Shown here one piece after another: positions 43,201 through 51,831 of a DNA stretch of 64,000 bases. A model generated the notes under the pieces. That model was not told where the DNA came from. It worked only from the letters and a program-made list of their open reading frames with translations, and did not search any database. How positions within the stretch are numbered: the first letter of the stretch is position 1; each line of letters begins with the position of its first letter. Origin of the DNA: CAMBDS01 sp964355675 (GTDB taxonomy: Bacteria > Electryoneota > AABM5-125-24 > Hatepunaeales > Hatepunaeaceae); assembly GCA_964355675.1 (NCBI GenBank), contig CAYHEC010000008.1, positions 71,515-135,514 of the forward strand, read 5' to 3'. The translations under genes and the position numbers were made by a program.

Positions 43201-46130
43201 TGGCGATAATTTAGGCCATAGTATTGAAAATTCCAGGGCAAATTGATAGCAATACTTGCGTCTTGGTTATCGCCGGTATCGGTCAGGTTTAGAACCGTAC
43301 CGTTAAATCTGCGCCCGTTGATGGCCGGGTTAATCTCGATCCAACTATACTCAGGAGCCATGTCCCAATTTTCATCGCCTGAGTCAAAGCATACATATCC
43401 ATATTTATCAGGCCCGAAGGGATCAGCGGCTCCAGGTTGCCCTAAAACGATCTCGAATGATGAGGAATCCCGAAATCCCTCTTCAGTTTCAACAATTAAT
43501 GTCAGATCACATTTGGTTCCGGGAATAGCGAGGGGGTGGGCTCGAATTCGGAACAAACCGCCGTTAAGGGCACGCGCAGAATTGATAGGTATGCGCGAGA
43601 ATGTCGAAAACCGGTCGATCACTGAAACTGCATCATTGTTGGAAATGAGCGTGGCAGTGCTGGGATTCAAGGCAAGCCTACCCTGATTCTGAACTTGAAT
43701 ATCGAGCGTCTTTATCTGACTGGGGAGGAGTACATTGCCATCTAAAATCAAACTCTGGATAGAGATATTTGGCGCCGAAACTACAAATTCTGCCACAGAT
43801 TGCCAGGTTGTCTGGTTGGAACGAATTGCAAATTGAAGGCGAATGAGCTCGCCATCCGGGATGGATGATGCAAGTTGAATCAGAGCAAGTAAATCGATAG
43901 CGCCACCTGGAGCGGGAGCCGCGTCAAGATCGATCTGCTGATCAAGTATTTCAACGAATGGCGAGAGCGAAGTGATGGCAATATTCACGGCGCCATTAAT
44001 GGCATTGCGGCCCGGATGCACCAACTGAAAGCCCACTTCGATACGTTCGCCAGGATTTAAGTCACCGTCATCATTGCCTCTACTCCAGTCATTCTGATCG
44101 TCATCGATGACAAAATTTTGAGCTTTAAGTCGTTGCGCCGGTTCAGTGAAATCAATTTCACCCTGATATGGGAAAACATTATGTTTTACGACGGTGATAC
44201 TCGCGACGCCGGCGATAACATTATCAGGCATAGTTATGTAGGCACGACCATTCTCGTCCGTATTTCCAACGACTTGAAATCTATCCAGCCTATAGATGCA
44301 CACCTGCGCGCCATCGACAGGTTGTCCATTTGCGTCATCCACTACATCGACTATGACAAGATTGGAGCTGATAGGCGTTTGAGCCAAGTGCGTGACTTCG
44401 ATTCTCTGGGGGACATCCGTCCAGATGGATGTCCCGGGATCACCCATCAGGTTATTCCAGTCCATGAAGTTTGCATAACCGTCATCGAATCCATGATAAG
44501 TGCGCCAAATCTCATATTTGCCTTGGTTTAACCCCCAGCCGAGGCAGTACATTTTATTTTGATAAACGCCTTTCCAGACTCCGGCGGCAACGAGATTGTT
44601 AAACCGGACATTAGTATTGCCAGTCGAGGTTCCAATAGCGCCAATTCCACCGCCACGAGCTCGCAGAAATTCTTCGGACATCCCAACGCCTTGATAGTTA
44701 CCATTCTGCTCGGATACGAAGTTGCCGGTGTTGCAAGAGATCGCCAAGACAGCAGGCCAGCGGCCATCTTGATTGGGAAGATTAGCAATAACAGCAGGCA
44801 TGAGTCCATTCATATGCGAAAAAGCACGATAATGGAGGATTGAAATTCCCCATCGGAAGGCGTCGGTTAAAAACTCCTGATTACCTTGCGCATTGCCATT
44901 TACATTCCAGTACCAACTATGGATTTCATCAAATCCATAAGCTTCCAATTGCATCCTGACCCAGTGAGCAAGATGTACCTCCCCAATACCGTTTCCTGAA
45001 TAACCAGCTACCACCATTGCCTGTCGATACCAGTCGGCATTGCCCATGTATGGATTCGTTTCGTAGCTGACAATCTTGGTTATTATAGCACGAAGCTGAT
45101 CGACTGAAGCGGCCGAAATTCGACCGATTGCGACGTCGGGCAGTGGGTCATTTCCATCCAATCTTGTATATTGATAATCGCCAGTCTCGGTAGCGGCGGC
45201 GACATTAACTTGTCCACCGGCGGCATCACCAATCAGACATACAAATTCGGGAGGAGAATTGCTTTGATAGGCATTTATAATGGTGTTGCGAATCGTCGCC
45301 GAGTTGGCGTCGGCGGCTACATGAGCAACAGCTACCGAATGCCCCATCTTCCGGCGCCACTCGATGAGTGGAGTAATTGCTTGATCGACGCCGTTGACAT
45401 TGGGAACTACATATAGGTAATTTCCAGTTAGTATTTCGTCACGATCTGGGAACCGAGGCGGGTTAACCACCATATTTTCCAGCGCTTTCCGTGCTGAATA
45501 GGAAGGCGGAATACGCGAAGCGTCAGACACTTCATTCGTGCCAATCCCATTAAATTCGAGATCAAACTCGACGTCTTCGTTGTAACGGGTCAGCCCTGTA
45601 GCAGTGTTGTATTGAATTGGAAATGTATAAGTTGTTACCAGACGGTAGCCGCGCATGATTGCGGGTTCGTCAACTATGACCGGTTCGGGAGGAAACCATC
45701 CAGAGGAACTAAGGAATTCAGTGGAAGGAATGCCGGACGTAAAATCATCGAAGTCGGCGGGTGGAGCGGCAAGTGGCCGCAAACCAGCTTCTTCTTTGGT
45801 GGAAATATTGGTAATTTTGAGATTAACTGCGCCGGTTGACGGGATCAAAATGGTGCGGCTGATGACTGGCAAATCTGGCCACCCCGGACGGCCAATGGTC
45901 AATTCGTCACTCAGCGTAAATCGATCGTATTGACCAGTGGAAGTCTCAACTTTCTCAGACTTTACGGCTGGGGAAGCTATGGACAGCTGATAATGTGTTG
46001 GGGATAACTCAATCAGTTGAATAGAAACCGCTTCGGGGCGGAATTCTTGTGTCCACACTATCTTAGCAGTCACCAGTAAGCCTGCCAGTCCTAAAACGAC
46101 TGGTACGAAAGACCAACGGAAATACCGCAT
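40272..46130 (-). CDS. Very large C25 (gingipain-like) secreted protein with T9SS sorting domain, paralog 2
   Basis: Same domain order as paralog 1 but with ~250 extra residues before the sorting domain. The C25 fold (about 230-580) has AISCNTGNF with the putative nucleophile Cys; the preceding strand reads HYRAFSHMNG where active gingipains have a GHG-type His. DKYGYVCFDSGDENWDMAPEYSW and NIGQIADDDRIEGVIFA match paralog 1 closely. The extra region carries two GWN...KDGRGRFYNPGVGFN...GYQI modules and a WGDN...LWDG module shared with the neighbouring beta-helix protein. The end is YPNPFNSSTRISF...SSGIYIVRLEADGK. The ATG at 46130 gives a typical signal peptide; 46187 is an alternative. Confidence 0.9.
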   Translation of the reverse strand: MRYFRWSFVPVVLGLAGLLVTAKIVWTQEFRPEAVSIQLIELSPTHYQLSIASPAVKSEKVETSTGQYDRFTLSDELTIGRPGWPDLPVISRTILIPSTGAVNLKITNISTKEEAGLRPLAAPPADFDDFTSGIPSTEFLSSSGWFPPEPVIVDEPAIMRGYRLVTTYTFPIQYNTATGLTRYNEDVEFDLEFNGIGTNEVSDASRIPPSYSARKALENMVVNPPRFPDRDEILTGNYLYVVPNVNGVDQAITPLIEWRRKMGHSVAVAHVAADANSATIRNTIINAYQSNSPPEFVCLIGDAAGGQVNVAAATETGDYQYTRLDGNDPLPDVAIGRISAASVDQLRAIITKIVSYETNPYMGNADWYRQAMVVAGYSGNGIGEVHLAHWVRMQLEAYGFDEIHSWYWNVNGNAQGNQEFLTDAFRWGISILHYRAFSHMNGLMPAVIANLPNQDGRWPAVLAISCNTGNFVSEQNGNYQGVGMSEEFLRARGGGIGAIGTSTGNTNVRFNNLVAAGVWKGVYQNKMYCLGWGLNQGKYEIWRTYHGFDDGYANFMDWNNLMGDPGTSIWTDVPQRIEVTHLAQTPISSNLVIVDVVDDANGQPVDGAQVCIYRLDRFQVVGNTDENGRAYITMPDNVIAGVASITVVKHNVFPYQGEIDFTEPAQRLKAQNFVIDDDQNDWSRGNDDGDLNPGERIEVGFQLVHPGRNAINGAVNIAITSLSPFVEILDQQIDLDAAPAPGGAIDLLALIQLASSIPDGELIRLQFAIRSNQTTWQSVAEFVVSAPNISIQSLILDGNVLLPSQIKTLDIQVQNQGRLALNPSTATLISNNDAVSVIDRFSTFSRIPINSARALNGGLFRIRAHPLAIPGTKCDLTLIVETEEGFRDSSSFEIVLGQPGAADPFGPDKYGYVCFDSGDENWDMAPEYSWIEINPAINGRRFNGTVLNLTDTGDNQDASIAINLPWNFQYYGLNYRQLTVCSNGWAAFGDQHFIGNFRNQHIAQALAPKAMLAVWWDNLKTIPNTSAIVTYNDRDGGRFIIEWSQMRRLVEAGEGAVETFQIILYDPQQFETVTGDGIITYQYNTVTNENLIAHNDIPYCTIGISSPDGLFGLEYTYWNTYPRGATRIASGMAITFTTQSTTRTGVIEGVITDFESGEPLNRAQVLTTGSFWAETDENGFYSIDDILIGDDYTLTASALGWCDSTLTGFDVAEDETLRVDFSLLHPEIRLSLDRIDRDVHVGRTIDTRLTIHNDGNGSLIWKSVPRVTQEDERPIWEHITSINIGQIADDDRIEGVIFADNFFYLGGANGDAVNSVYKISRNGELVGSFEQAGTARWGYKDLAWDGELIWGSGEDTIFGFTPDGEVVSRFMGQQSPHSALAFDTDRGWLWTSSYTTNIVAVNRQGARVGRIIPRNNLRIYGLSYNPSDPDGKSLYIHTIEPVTSRQIIYRVNPEAGVPELYHVLQPAGLGSPTGTEISSLYDPRNQVYFCVENVAFNEGRDRLDIYQLAPRTDWIRPRPVSGTLAPGQQLDITVSLGAVDLPVLRLDGDLNFIHNAAFGHTSIPVSINTFDGAGPIVERIWALERGWNLVSLNITPQQRNIVELMQPLVDAEALMLVKDGRGRFYNPGVGFNSIPDYDPGQGYQIYVVAAAQMAVPGVLVAADTPIALTAGWNMTAYYPRDPIDAEIALSGLGESLLIAKNIMGRFYIPAYDFNSLGNLSEGNGYQIKVAGDIELIYNVAEEGARLANEPRPLEHFGSVKSTGTNHSLLLIGDPAMSGWEAVVVDPFEKEVGSGRFDQSGRIGLVVWGDNPTTPEFEGLREGDPFIIKLWDGVSETSAQVKALEGDLEWSPDGVTVASIETADSPVEFGLDGAYPNPFNSSTRISFGLPVSSRVTLAVYDLTGREVIRLANGEFGAGRHSIIWQGGRASSGIYIVRLEADGKVLSRKVALIR

Positions 46131-46213
46131 GGCACAAGTCAAAGCTGTTCGACCTGTCGAAGCGATGCGCAGATGCGGAGCTCTCATCTCAAACCCTTGT
46201 TTGGCATTCAGAC

Positions 46214-46374
46214 TCTTGGAGGGCGGGATTATGGCAGTTGACTAAATAGCATAACACACTCGCGTAGGGTCGATTTCCAAATCGACCTCCCGTGAAGGCG
46301 GGATTCCAATCCGCCCTACTCGGTGCATAAGTTAAGTTATTTAGTCAGCTGCCGTAAAATCCGCCCCCCAAGAC
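46214..46374. repeat. Interrupted GGAGGGCGG palindrome with nested elements
   Basis: Outer arms CTTGGAGGGCGGGATT and the matching AAATCCGCCCCCCAAG are separated by a TIR element (46232-46354) that itself contains a GTAGGGTCGATTT...CCGCCCTAC palindrome pair. Three levels of nesting are visible. Confidence 0.85.
46232..46354. mobile_element. 123-bp inverted-repeat element with TA target (MITE-like, second family)
   Basis: Ends TGGCAGTTGACTAAATAGC and the inverse of CGGCAGCTGACTAAATAAC agree at most positions over 24 bp. TA is present at both borders (46230-46231, 46355-46356). Joining the flanks restores a near-perfect GGCGGGAT-TA-AAATCCGCC palindrome, as expected for a TA-duplicating insertion. 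No ORF. Confidence 0.75.
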
Positions 46375-46391
46375 GAAATTTTAGATTACTT

Positions 46392-46417
46392 GCAGGCGGG
46401 TGAAGACACCCTGCCGC
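46392..46417. repeat. Imperfect GCAGGCGGGTG palindrome
   Basis: A diverged member of the GCAGGGTG family lying 12 bp beyond the stop of the beta-helix T9SS gene. Confidence 0.7.
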
Positions 46418-46428
46418 AGTCATACATA

Positions 46429-49368
46429 TTACCGGAGCAATGTAAGTTTCGTGGAGAAAGTCCGCCCCGCAGTTTCAAGCTTGGCGATATAAATTCCCGA
46501 CGACGCCTTGTCTGCATCCCAGACACTTCGATGAATCCCCGCGCTGAATTTCCCTTCTGCCAATACAGAAATCTCTCGGCCGGAAAGATCGTAAATGGCA
46601 AGTTTTACTTGAGAATGAAGCGGAAGTGAAAAGGCAATAGTCGTACGACTGTTGAAGGGATTAGGTTGCGGCGCTTCAAGATGAAGCGAAAGTGATATTT
46701 CAGAAACTGCCGACAATTGAACCAACGCTAATTCGTCACCGGCAAAAGTATTCTGATTCGCCCATTCCGCTAGGGCAGGACGCTCCTCAGTTCCATCGAA
46801 AATGACCAGCCGAATCGCCTCGCCCGAAAGAGCGCCATCTTTCTCCGGTGTGGTTACATCATCGGCCCAGACGGCCATACCCCAGGGCGATGCACCACTT
46901 AGCCTTGTTGCGCCGACGACTCTGCCATCGGGGCATAAGGCGGCGATCTCGTAGTTCATTAGAGACTCATCACCGCTTAAAAGAACACTCATCGATAAAC
47001 CTGTTGGAACTGGCTCGATAAAATGCTCCGGGGAAGTGAAAGTCTGGTGAACTGACGCCGCTTGTTGGTCGGGAATATTCCAAACAAAATCGGCCGCTTC
47101 AGACATACGCACCTGATAACCGAGTCCTCTTCTCAACATCGCCATATTGTTGAAACCGATACCGGGCAGATAGAAATGGCCGAAGGCATCTTTGACAATT
47201 GTGATACGATCAGCAATATCCCTGAACGCAATTTGGGGCGTAATTGGCATTTCGGGGAAGAAAGCTACGATATTCCAACCAAATCTTAACGGAATAACCG
47301 TATCGACGGCAACATAATTCCCGCCGAGATCTAAGGAATCGACAGCGTTCCCTCTCACCTGATAGCCTTGCCTGAAATCCCAATTCTGCATATTTGAGAA
47401 ACCAAAAAGCGCTGAATAGAAACGTCCTCCGCTATCCTTCATCATCACAAGATGTCTTCTTTCGACAACCGGTTGCCAGAGTCTGACCACATTCAGTTCA
47501 TCAGGATTAACCGGAGCCGAGATGATTCCCCAGCCGTTAGAAATGTAAACCGAAAATCCATCCGGAGCTCGCTGTATGGATAACCTTACGACAGACAATC
47601 CGTTTGGTCGAAACTGATTGTCTCCATCGACTATCTCGATTTCTGGAATCACTTCCCTGCCAGCCGACAGATCCCAAGCCTTGAAGGAAAAGAACTCGCC
47701 ATCGCGCCACCCATCAATCGCCTCGGTCATGTCGTTATCGCCCCATGCGGCCATGCCAAGTCTGTTACCTAACCAATAGTCGGCTCCGCAACAGAGTCCA
47801 TTGTCATTGAAAATCCCAATCTCGCTTCCGTAAACAAGAGGATCTCCATCGATTTCAAAGGATAGTACTAAAATCGAATGATTTACACCGGTATTATTGG
47901 TAAATTGATAACGTAAATCAGGAAGTACCGCAGAACCGGTGAGAGGAATGTTGATGACCGACTCGTCTTCATCATTGGAGACGAGGCGAAGAGTATCAGA
48001 CTGATCGCCGGTGACTACTGGTTGAAAAGTCAGGGTAAGTTCAGTTTGATTTCCTGGTTGGACAACAATTTGACGAGGAAACTGAATGCTGAAAGAACTC
48101 GGATTTCCGATGATAGTCGCATTGTCGATATTGAGAGCGGCGTTGCCGGTATTTTGAACGATTAAAACGTGAGGAACAGCTTGCCTTAGTCCGACTTCAC
48201 CATAATCGATCATCATCTGATCGACTTCGATTTCGGGTGCTGGAGGCAATCCACTGCCATGCAATATGACAAATACTTCGCCATTTTCGGGATCATCGGA
48301 AACAATCTGGAGAGTGTCGATATAATCTCCCTCTTGATCGGGAGAAAATCGTATAGTCACTCTCACACTCTCGCCCGGGTCGATTTCGATGGCGTCGCCA
48401 CCTTGGACAATAGAAAAAGCCCCCCCTTGATCGACAATTGAAATCGATTCAACAATAAGAGAACCGAGACCACTGCTCGTTATCGTGACCGTGCCATCTA
48501 CCTGAGTATTTAACCGGATTCCACCATAATTGAGCTGTACAGGATCGACGCTGATTGCCGATGGATTATGGAAAGAAAGCGCGCCTATATCGGTGCGACT
48601 GCGGTCTGGATCCAGTTCACCATTTGGATCGCCCGCATTTATGCATCCACTGTTCGCGTTCAGATGGAAGTCGCCTTCGCCGGCATTAACGAATTGTGGA
48701 TCGACATCGATGTTTCCTTCGCCGTCGCGACCGCCCTCTACATCGCAGAAAGAGGCATCCAATCCATCGGGCAATTCAGCTGGTTCATTGCCATAGATTA
48801 TCGAATTGGTTAGTACGACAGTTGAGCTATCGTGACAATTGATTCCTCCGTAGGAATCACCCTGGTTATTATATATGGTAACTTGATCGATTGTCGGATG
48901 AGCTCCAGAAGTAGTATAAATTCCACCGCCGTTGCTCGTGGCTACGTTTCCGTAGATTATCAGGTGGGAAAGCGAGGGCGTCGCCGCCGCGCCGTTGACA
49001 TAAATACCTCCACCATACGAAGCGGTCCCGTTGCGGATGGTCAAGCCGATTAGCTTAGCGTTTTCAGTCTCGCCATTTCGCAACAACACAACCCGATGAT
49101 CATTGTGGCCATCGATAATAGTGCTCGAAATATAATCCTCGTCACCAGTGACAAGATAGAGGCTGGCAACGGTGATGTCTTTGCCGATGAAATTAAGCGT
49201 GTCGTTATAAATTCCCGGGTCTATCAGGACGGTATCACCATCCTGAGTTCCCTGATTGCGAATAGCAACCTGGATCGAGGCGAAATCGTCGGGGACGTGA
49301 ATGATTTCAGCAAATGAGGTGTTGAAGAGAAGAAAGAGAACTGCGAACAGCGATAAACGCAAGGGCAT
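46429..49368 (-). CDS. Secreted right-handed beta-helix protein with ASH-like domains and T9SS sorting domain
   Basis: A signal peptide (1-20) is followed by a right-handed beta-helix (about 22-250; repeated GGGIYVNG, GGGIYTTSG turns). Two ASH-type beta-sandwich domains come next (~270-375 and ~380-485), each with the FxP...D-TL-I-SDDPE-type pattern. Two GWG/GWN...MMKDSGGRFYSALFGFS...GYQV modules (~605-790) and two AWGDND/VWADD modules follow, as in the neighbouring C25 paralog. The T9SS type A sorting domain starts near 900 (QPNPFNSRTTIAF). GGGAGG upstream supports the ATG. No catalytic pectate-lyase residues were identified; a surface adhesin or matrix protein is the inferred role. Confidence 0.88.
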   Translation of the reverse strand: MPLRLSLFAVLFLLFNTSFAEIIHVPDDFASIQVAIRNQGTQDGDTVLIDPGIYNDTLNFIGKDITVASLYLVTGDEDYISSTIIDGHNDHRVVLLRNGETENAKLIGLTIRNGTASYGGGIYVNGAAATPSLSHLIIYGNVATSNGGGIYTTSGAHPTIDQVTIYNNQGDSYGGINCHDSSTVVLTNSIIYGNEPAELPDGLDASFCDVEGGRDGEGNIDVDPQFVNAGEGDFHLNANSGCINAGDPNGELDPDRSRTDIGALSFHNPSAISVDPVQLNYGGIRLNTQVDGTVTITSSGLGSLIVESISIVDQGGAFSIVQGGDAIEIDPGESVRVTIRFSPDQEGDYIDTLQIVSDDPENGEVFVILHGSGLPPAPEIEVDQMMIDYGEVGLRQAVPHVLIVQNTGNAALNIDNATIIGNPSSFSIQFPRQIVVQPGNQTELTLTFQPVVTGDQSDTLRLVSNDEDESVINIPLTGSAVLPDLRYQFTNNTGVNHSILVLSFEIDGDPLVYGSEIGIFNDNGLCCGADYWLGNRLGMAAWGDNDMTEAIDGWRDGEFFSFKAWDLSAGREVIPEIEIVDGDNQFRPNGLSVVRLSIQRAPDGFSVYISNGWGIISAPVNPDELNVVRLWQPVVERRHLVMMKDSGGRFYSALFGFSNMQNWDFRQGYQVRGNAVDSLDLGGNYVAVDTVIPLRFGWNIVAFFPEMPITPQIAFRDIADRITIVKDAFGHFYLPGIGFNNMAMLRRGLGYQVRMSEAADFVWNIPDQQAASVHQTFTSPEHFIEPVPTGLSMSVLLSGDESLMNYEIAALCPDGRVVGATRLSGASPWGMAVWADDVTTPEKDGALSGEAIRLVIFDGTEERPALAEWANQNTFAGDELALVQLSAVSEISLSLHLEAPQPNPFNSRTTIAFSLPLHSQVKLAIYDLSGREISVLAEGKFSAGIHRSVWDADKASSGIYIAKLETAGRTFSTKLTLLR

Positions 49369-49496
49369 TTGATTCCTCCCGGGTTGGATCGACAGCGCAT
49401 CAGTGCAAGCGCCGGGTAATTGTTTTAGAAGATAATACTGGGTAGATGATTTACCAGTTTGAAGTTAATAAAATAAAATGGAAATTGCAAGAATTG

Positions 49497-49512
49497 TGTG
49501 CGTTCATGCACA
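49497..49512. promoter_or_regulatory. Palindrome TGTGC-n6-GCACA in divergent gap
   Basis: A perfect 5-bp half-site inverted repeat with the same n6 spacing as the CRP-type site at 32550. It sits between the beta-helix T9SS gene and the GT-C gene and could regulate either. Confidence 0.45.
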
Positions 49513-49606
49513 TTCGAGTCAAGGCAAAGATTCTTTTTACAGATAACGGTATTGGAAATAGGAGTTTTGTAAATTACTTTATTAATAACGCGTTATTCGA
49601 TAACCC

Positions 49607-51250
49607 TTGAACAGAATTCCAAAGGTTTCCAAAGTGCATCCGATTATTGCCCGTTTCGAAAATAACAGCCGAGCACTTCTCTGGGTTTTACTCGGAGTAT
49701 TGGTCGTTTTTGCCTTTGCCCAGCGCTATCCGATGGACGACGCTTTCATCAGCTATCGTTACGCTAAATTTCTCGCTTCGGGGCAGGGATTGGTATGGAA
49801 CGCTGGAGAACGCGTCGAAGGCTACACCAATTTCCTCTGGACAATTCTGTTAGCCGGTGGAATCAAGCTTGGCATAGCTCCCGAACGATTCAGCATCATT
49901 CTAAGTTTCCCCTGTTATGCGCTTGCTCTTTGGATGACATATCGCTTGGCTCTAATCTTCTCAGGAAGCAGTTTTGCGGCGCTGGTATGTCTATTGTTTG
50001 TCGGATTTAATCGCTCGGTCTATGCATTTACGACAAGTGGACTGGAAACGACCTTTCAGATGTGCCAGTTTCTCGCGATTATCCTGATAATCAACCAAAT
50101 GAAAACCAAGGGATGGAGCATTTCCGGGACAGCATTACTATCGACCGTGCTGGGAATAGCATTGCTGACAAGGCTCGACGCTGGAATACCGGTTTCTATC
50201 GCCGCGTATTCTTTTTATAGATCCAAAAGGTGGAAAGACAAACATCTGTTAAGTGCGGCAATCGCTCCAATCGGAATACTTGTACTTCCGTGGCTTATTT
50301 GGAAAATGGGGTATTACGGCTCGGTACTGCCGAATTCCTTCGACATCAAGGTGCAAGGTGTTGGGAATATTTTGTACGGTATTTTTTATTTGCATCTTTT
50401 CAGTTTAGCGAATCTATTTCATATCCAGTTCGGCATTCTCACATTCTATTGGAAATCATTGAAAAGCATGTCAGCGGGAGCTAGTGAGGCAGGAGTTCTC
50501 GTTGCTTTGTGGATGGCCTATACGGCGTTTATTGGCGGCGATTTCATGGAATTCCGTTTCCTCGTACCGATAATTCCCATTTTGCTGGTTTTGTTTACGG
50601 CGACAGCCTGGCAGTTCAAATCGACGGTGGTGACTTTGGCATTGATGGCAGGGCTGGCTCTTGGAACGCTACAGTCAAGCTTTGCTTTGGAAAGGTTATT
50701 GTTCGGTTATGGGGTTGAGAATGTTCAGCACCTGCGTGGGCATTTATACGGGAGAAGCGAAAACTGGGTGTTGATCGGGCAGAAATTGAAAGGATACTTT
50801 GAAGGAAGTGACGTAATTATTTCGGTGGGCGCGGCTGGAGCGATTCCTTATTACTCTGACTTGAAAGCTGTCGATTTTCTGGGGTTGACTGACAAGGAAA
50901 TTGCTAAAAACAACGAACCATTCAGTCGAGTACCCGGTCATCGCGTTATTTGCCGTCTCGACTACCTTGCCCAGCGGGGGGTCAATCTGATCGTCGAGCC
51001 TAACAATCACATGATGACTATGCAGGAATTTTCAGTATGGCAACGAGGAATATCGTGGAGGGATGCTTACCAGTTTTATCTCGATCCCGACAAACGAGTG
51101 AAGGGCGTAATCATCGATCAGATAACGCTTATCGCTATGCCGGTCGATGATGAGAATATTTTAATAGTCTGGTATCTGAAACCTCACCCATTGATCGACA
51201 AGGTTATCGCGGAGAAGAACTGGAGTGTCTTTACAATATCCCGTTGGTAG
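49607..51250 (+). CDS. GT-C-type membrane glycosyltransferase (ArnT/AftB-like)
   Basis: A TTG start is followed by a signal-anchor helix and about ten membrane segments, then a soluble C-terminal domain of ~180 residues. The first periplasmic loop has YPMDDAFISYRYAKFLASGQGLVWNAGERVEGYTNFLW, containing the DD pair and the VEGYTN block characteristic of polyprenyl-phosphate-sugar-dependent GT-C enzymes such as mycobacterial AftB and related GT39/GT83 proteins. GAAGAIPYYSDLKAVDFLGLTD in the C-domain is also typical. The donor and acceptor cannot be deduced. A GTG about nine codons downstream is a possible alternative start. Confidence 0.88.
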   Translation: MNRIPKVSKVHPIIARFENNSRALLWVLLGVLVVFAFAQRYPMDDAFISYRYAKFLASGQGLVWNAGERVEGYTNFLWTILLAGGIKLGIAPERFSIILSFPCYALALWMTYRLALIFSGSSFAALVCLLFVGFNRSVYAFTTSGLETTFQMCQFLAIILIINQMKTKGWSISGTALLSTVLGIALLTRLDAGIPVSIAAYSFYRSKRWKDKHLLSAAIAPIGILVLPWLIWKMGYYGSVLPNSFDIKVQGVGNILYGIFYLHLFSLANLFHIQFGILTFYWKSLKSMSAGASEAGVLVALWMAYTAFIGGDFMEFRFLVPIIPILLVLFTATAWQFKSTVVTLALMAGLALGTLQSSFALERLLFGYGVENVQHLRGHLYGRSENWVLIGQKLKGYFEGSDVIISVGAAGAIPYYSDLKAVDFLGLTDKEIAKNNEPFSRVPGHRVICRLDYLAQRGVNLIVEPNNHMMTMQEFSVWQRGISWRDAYQFYLDPDKRVKGVIIDQITLIAMPVDDENILIVWYLKPHPLIDKVIAEKNWSVFTISRW

Positions 51251-51268
51251 AAGCCGCAATTAATTTCA

Positions 51269-51289
51269 GGGCGAACACAAGGTTCGCCC
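51269..51289. repeat. Palindrome GGGCGAAC / GTTCGCCC
   Basis: Eight-base arms between the convergent GT-C and tadA genes; related to 61219-61238. Confidence 0.8.
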
Positions 51290-51336
51290 GTACGGACGAT
51301 GCTTGCCATCGCCCAATGAGGAGAGCATTACGCTAT

Positions 51337-51831
51337 CTACAAATCGCACCCTGCAATAACAGACGATATAGCGTTTCGCCTGGCTGAGTAAAACTCCTTC
51401 AGCAATCGTAGCGCTTCCGCCTCGTCTCCGGCACGGTAGATTTCGACTTTGTGGCCCATCCGTCCATCGCGAGGAATATCGATCATCGACCCACACGCTC
51501 CCATTCGCGGGTCAACGGCGGCATAAAACAGCCGTTTGATTCGCGCAAGAACAATCGCGCCAGCGCACATCGGACACGGTTCGAGCGATGAATAAATATC
51601 GCAGTCGTCGAGGCGCTCGGAGCCGAGCGTCTGGCAGGCGGCAGTAATTGCGATAATTTCAGCATGAGCGGTTGGATCGGCAAGCGATTTGGTCTGGTTG
51701 TGGCCCTTGCCTAAAATTATTCCCCCCTTCACAACGATTGCCCCGACTGGTACTTCGCTTTTATCGAAAGCACGACGTGACTCAGCGATAGCAAGACTCA
51801 TCCAATAATCGTGGGAATTCGCAACGTTCAC
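51337..51831 (-). CDS. tadA: tRNA-specific adenosine deaminase
   Basis: Converts the wobble A34 of tRNA-Arg(ACG) to inosine. The zinc-binding and proton-shuttle motif AHAEIIAI and the second zinc motif EPCPMCAGA are intact, followed by IKRLFYAAVDPRMGACGSM. Length (164 residues) is normal. The GTG start follows the hflX stop directly (TAA then GTG), so the two genes are probably translated in series at the end of a four-gene run (small TM protein, BatA-type, hflX, tadA). Confidence 0.96.
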   Translation of the reverse strand: MNVANSHDYWMSLAIAESRRAFDKSEVPVGAIVVKGGIILGKGHNQTKSLADPTAHAEIIAITAACQTLGSERLDDCDIYSSLEPCPMCAGAIVLARIKRLFYAAVDPRMGACGSMIDIPRDGRMGHKVEIYRAGDEAEALRLLKEFYSARRNAISSVIAGCDL

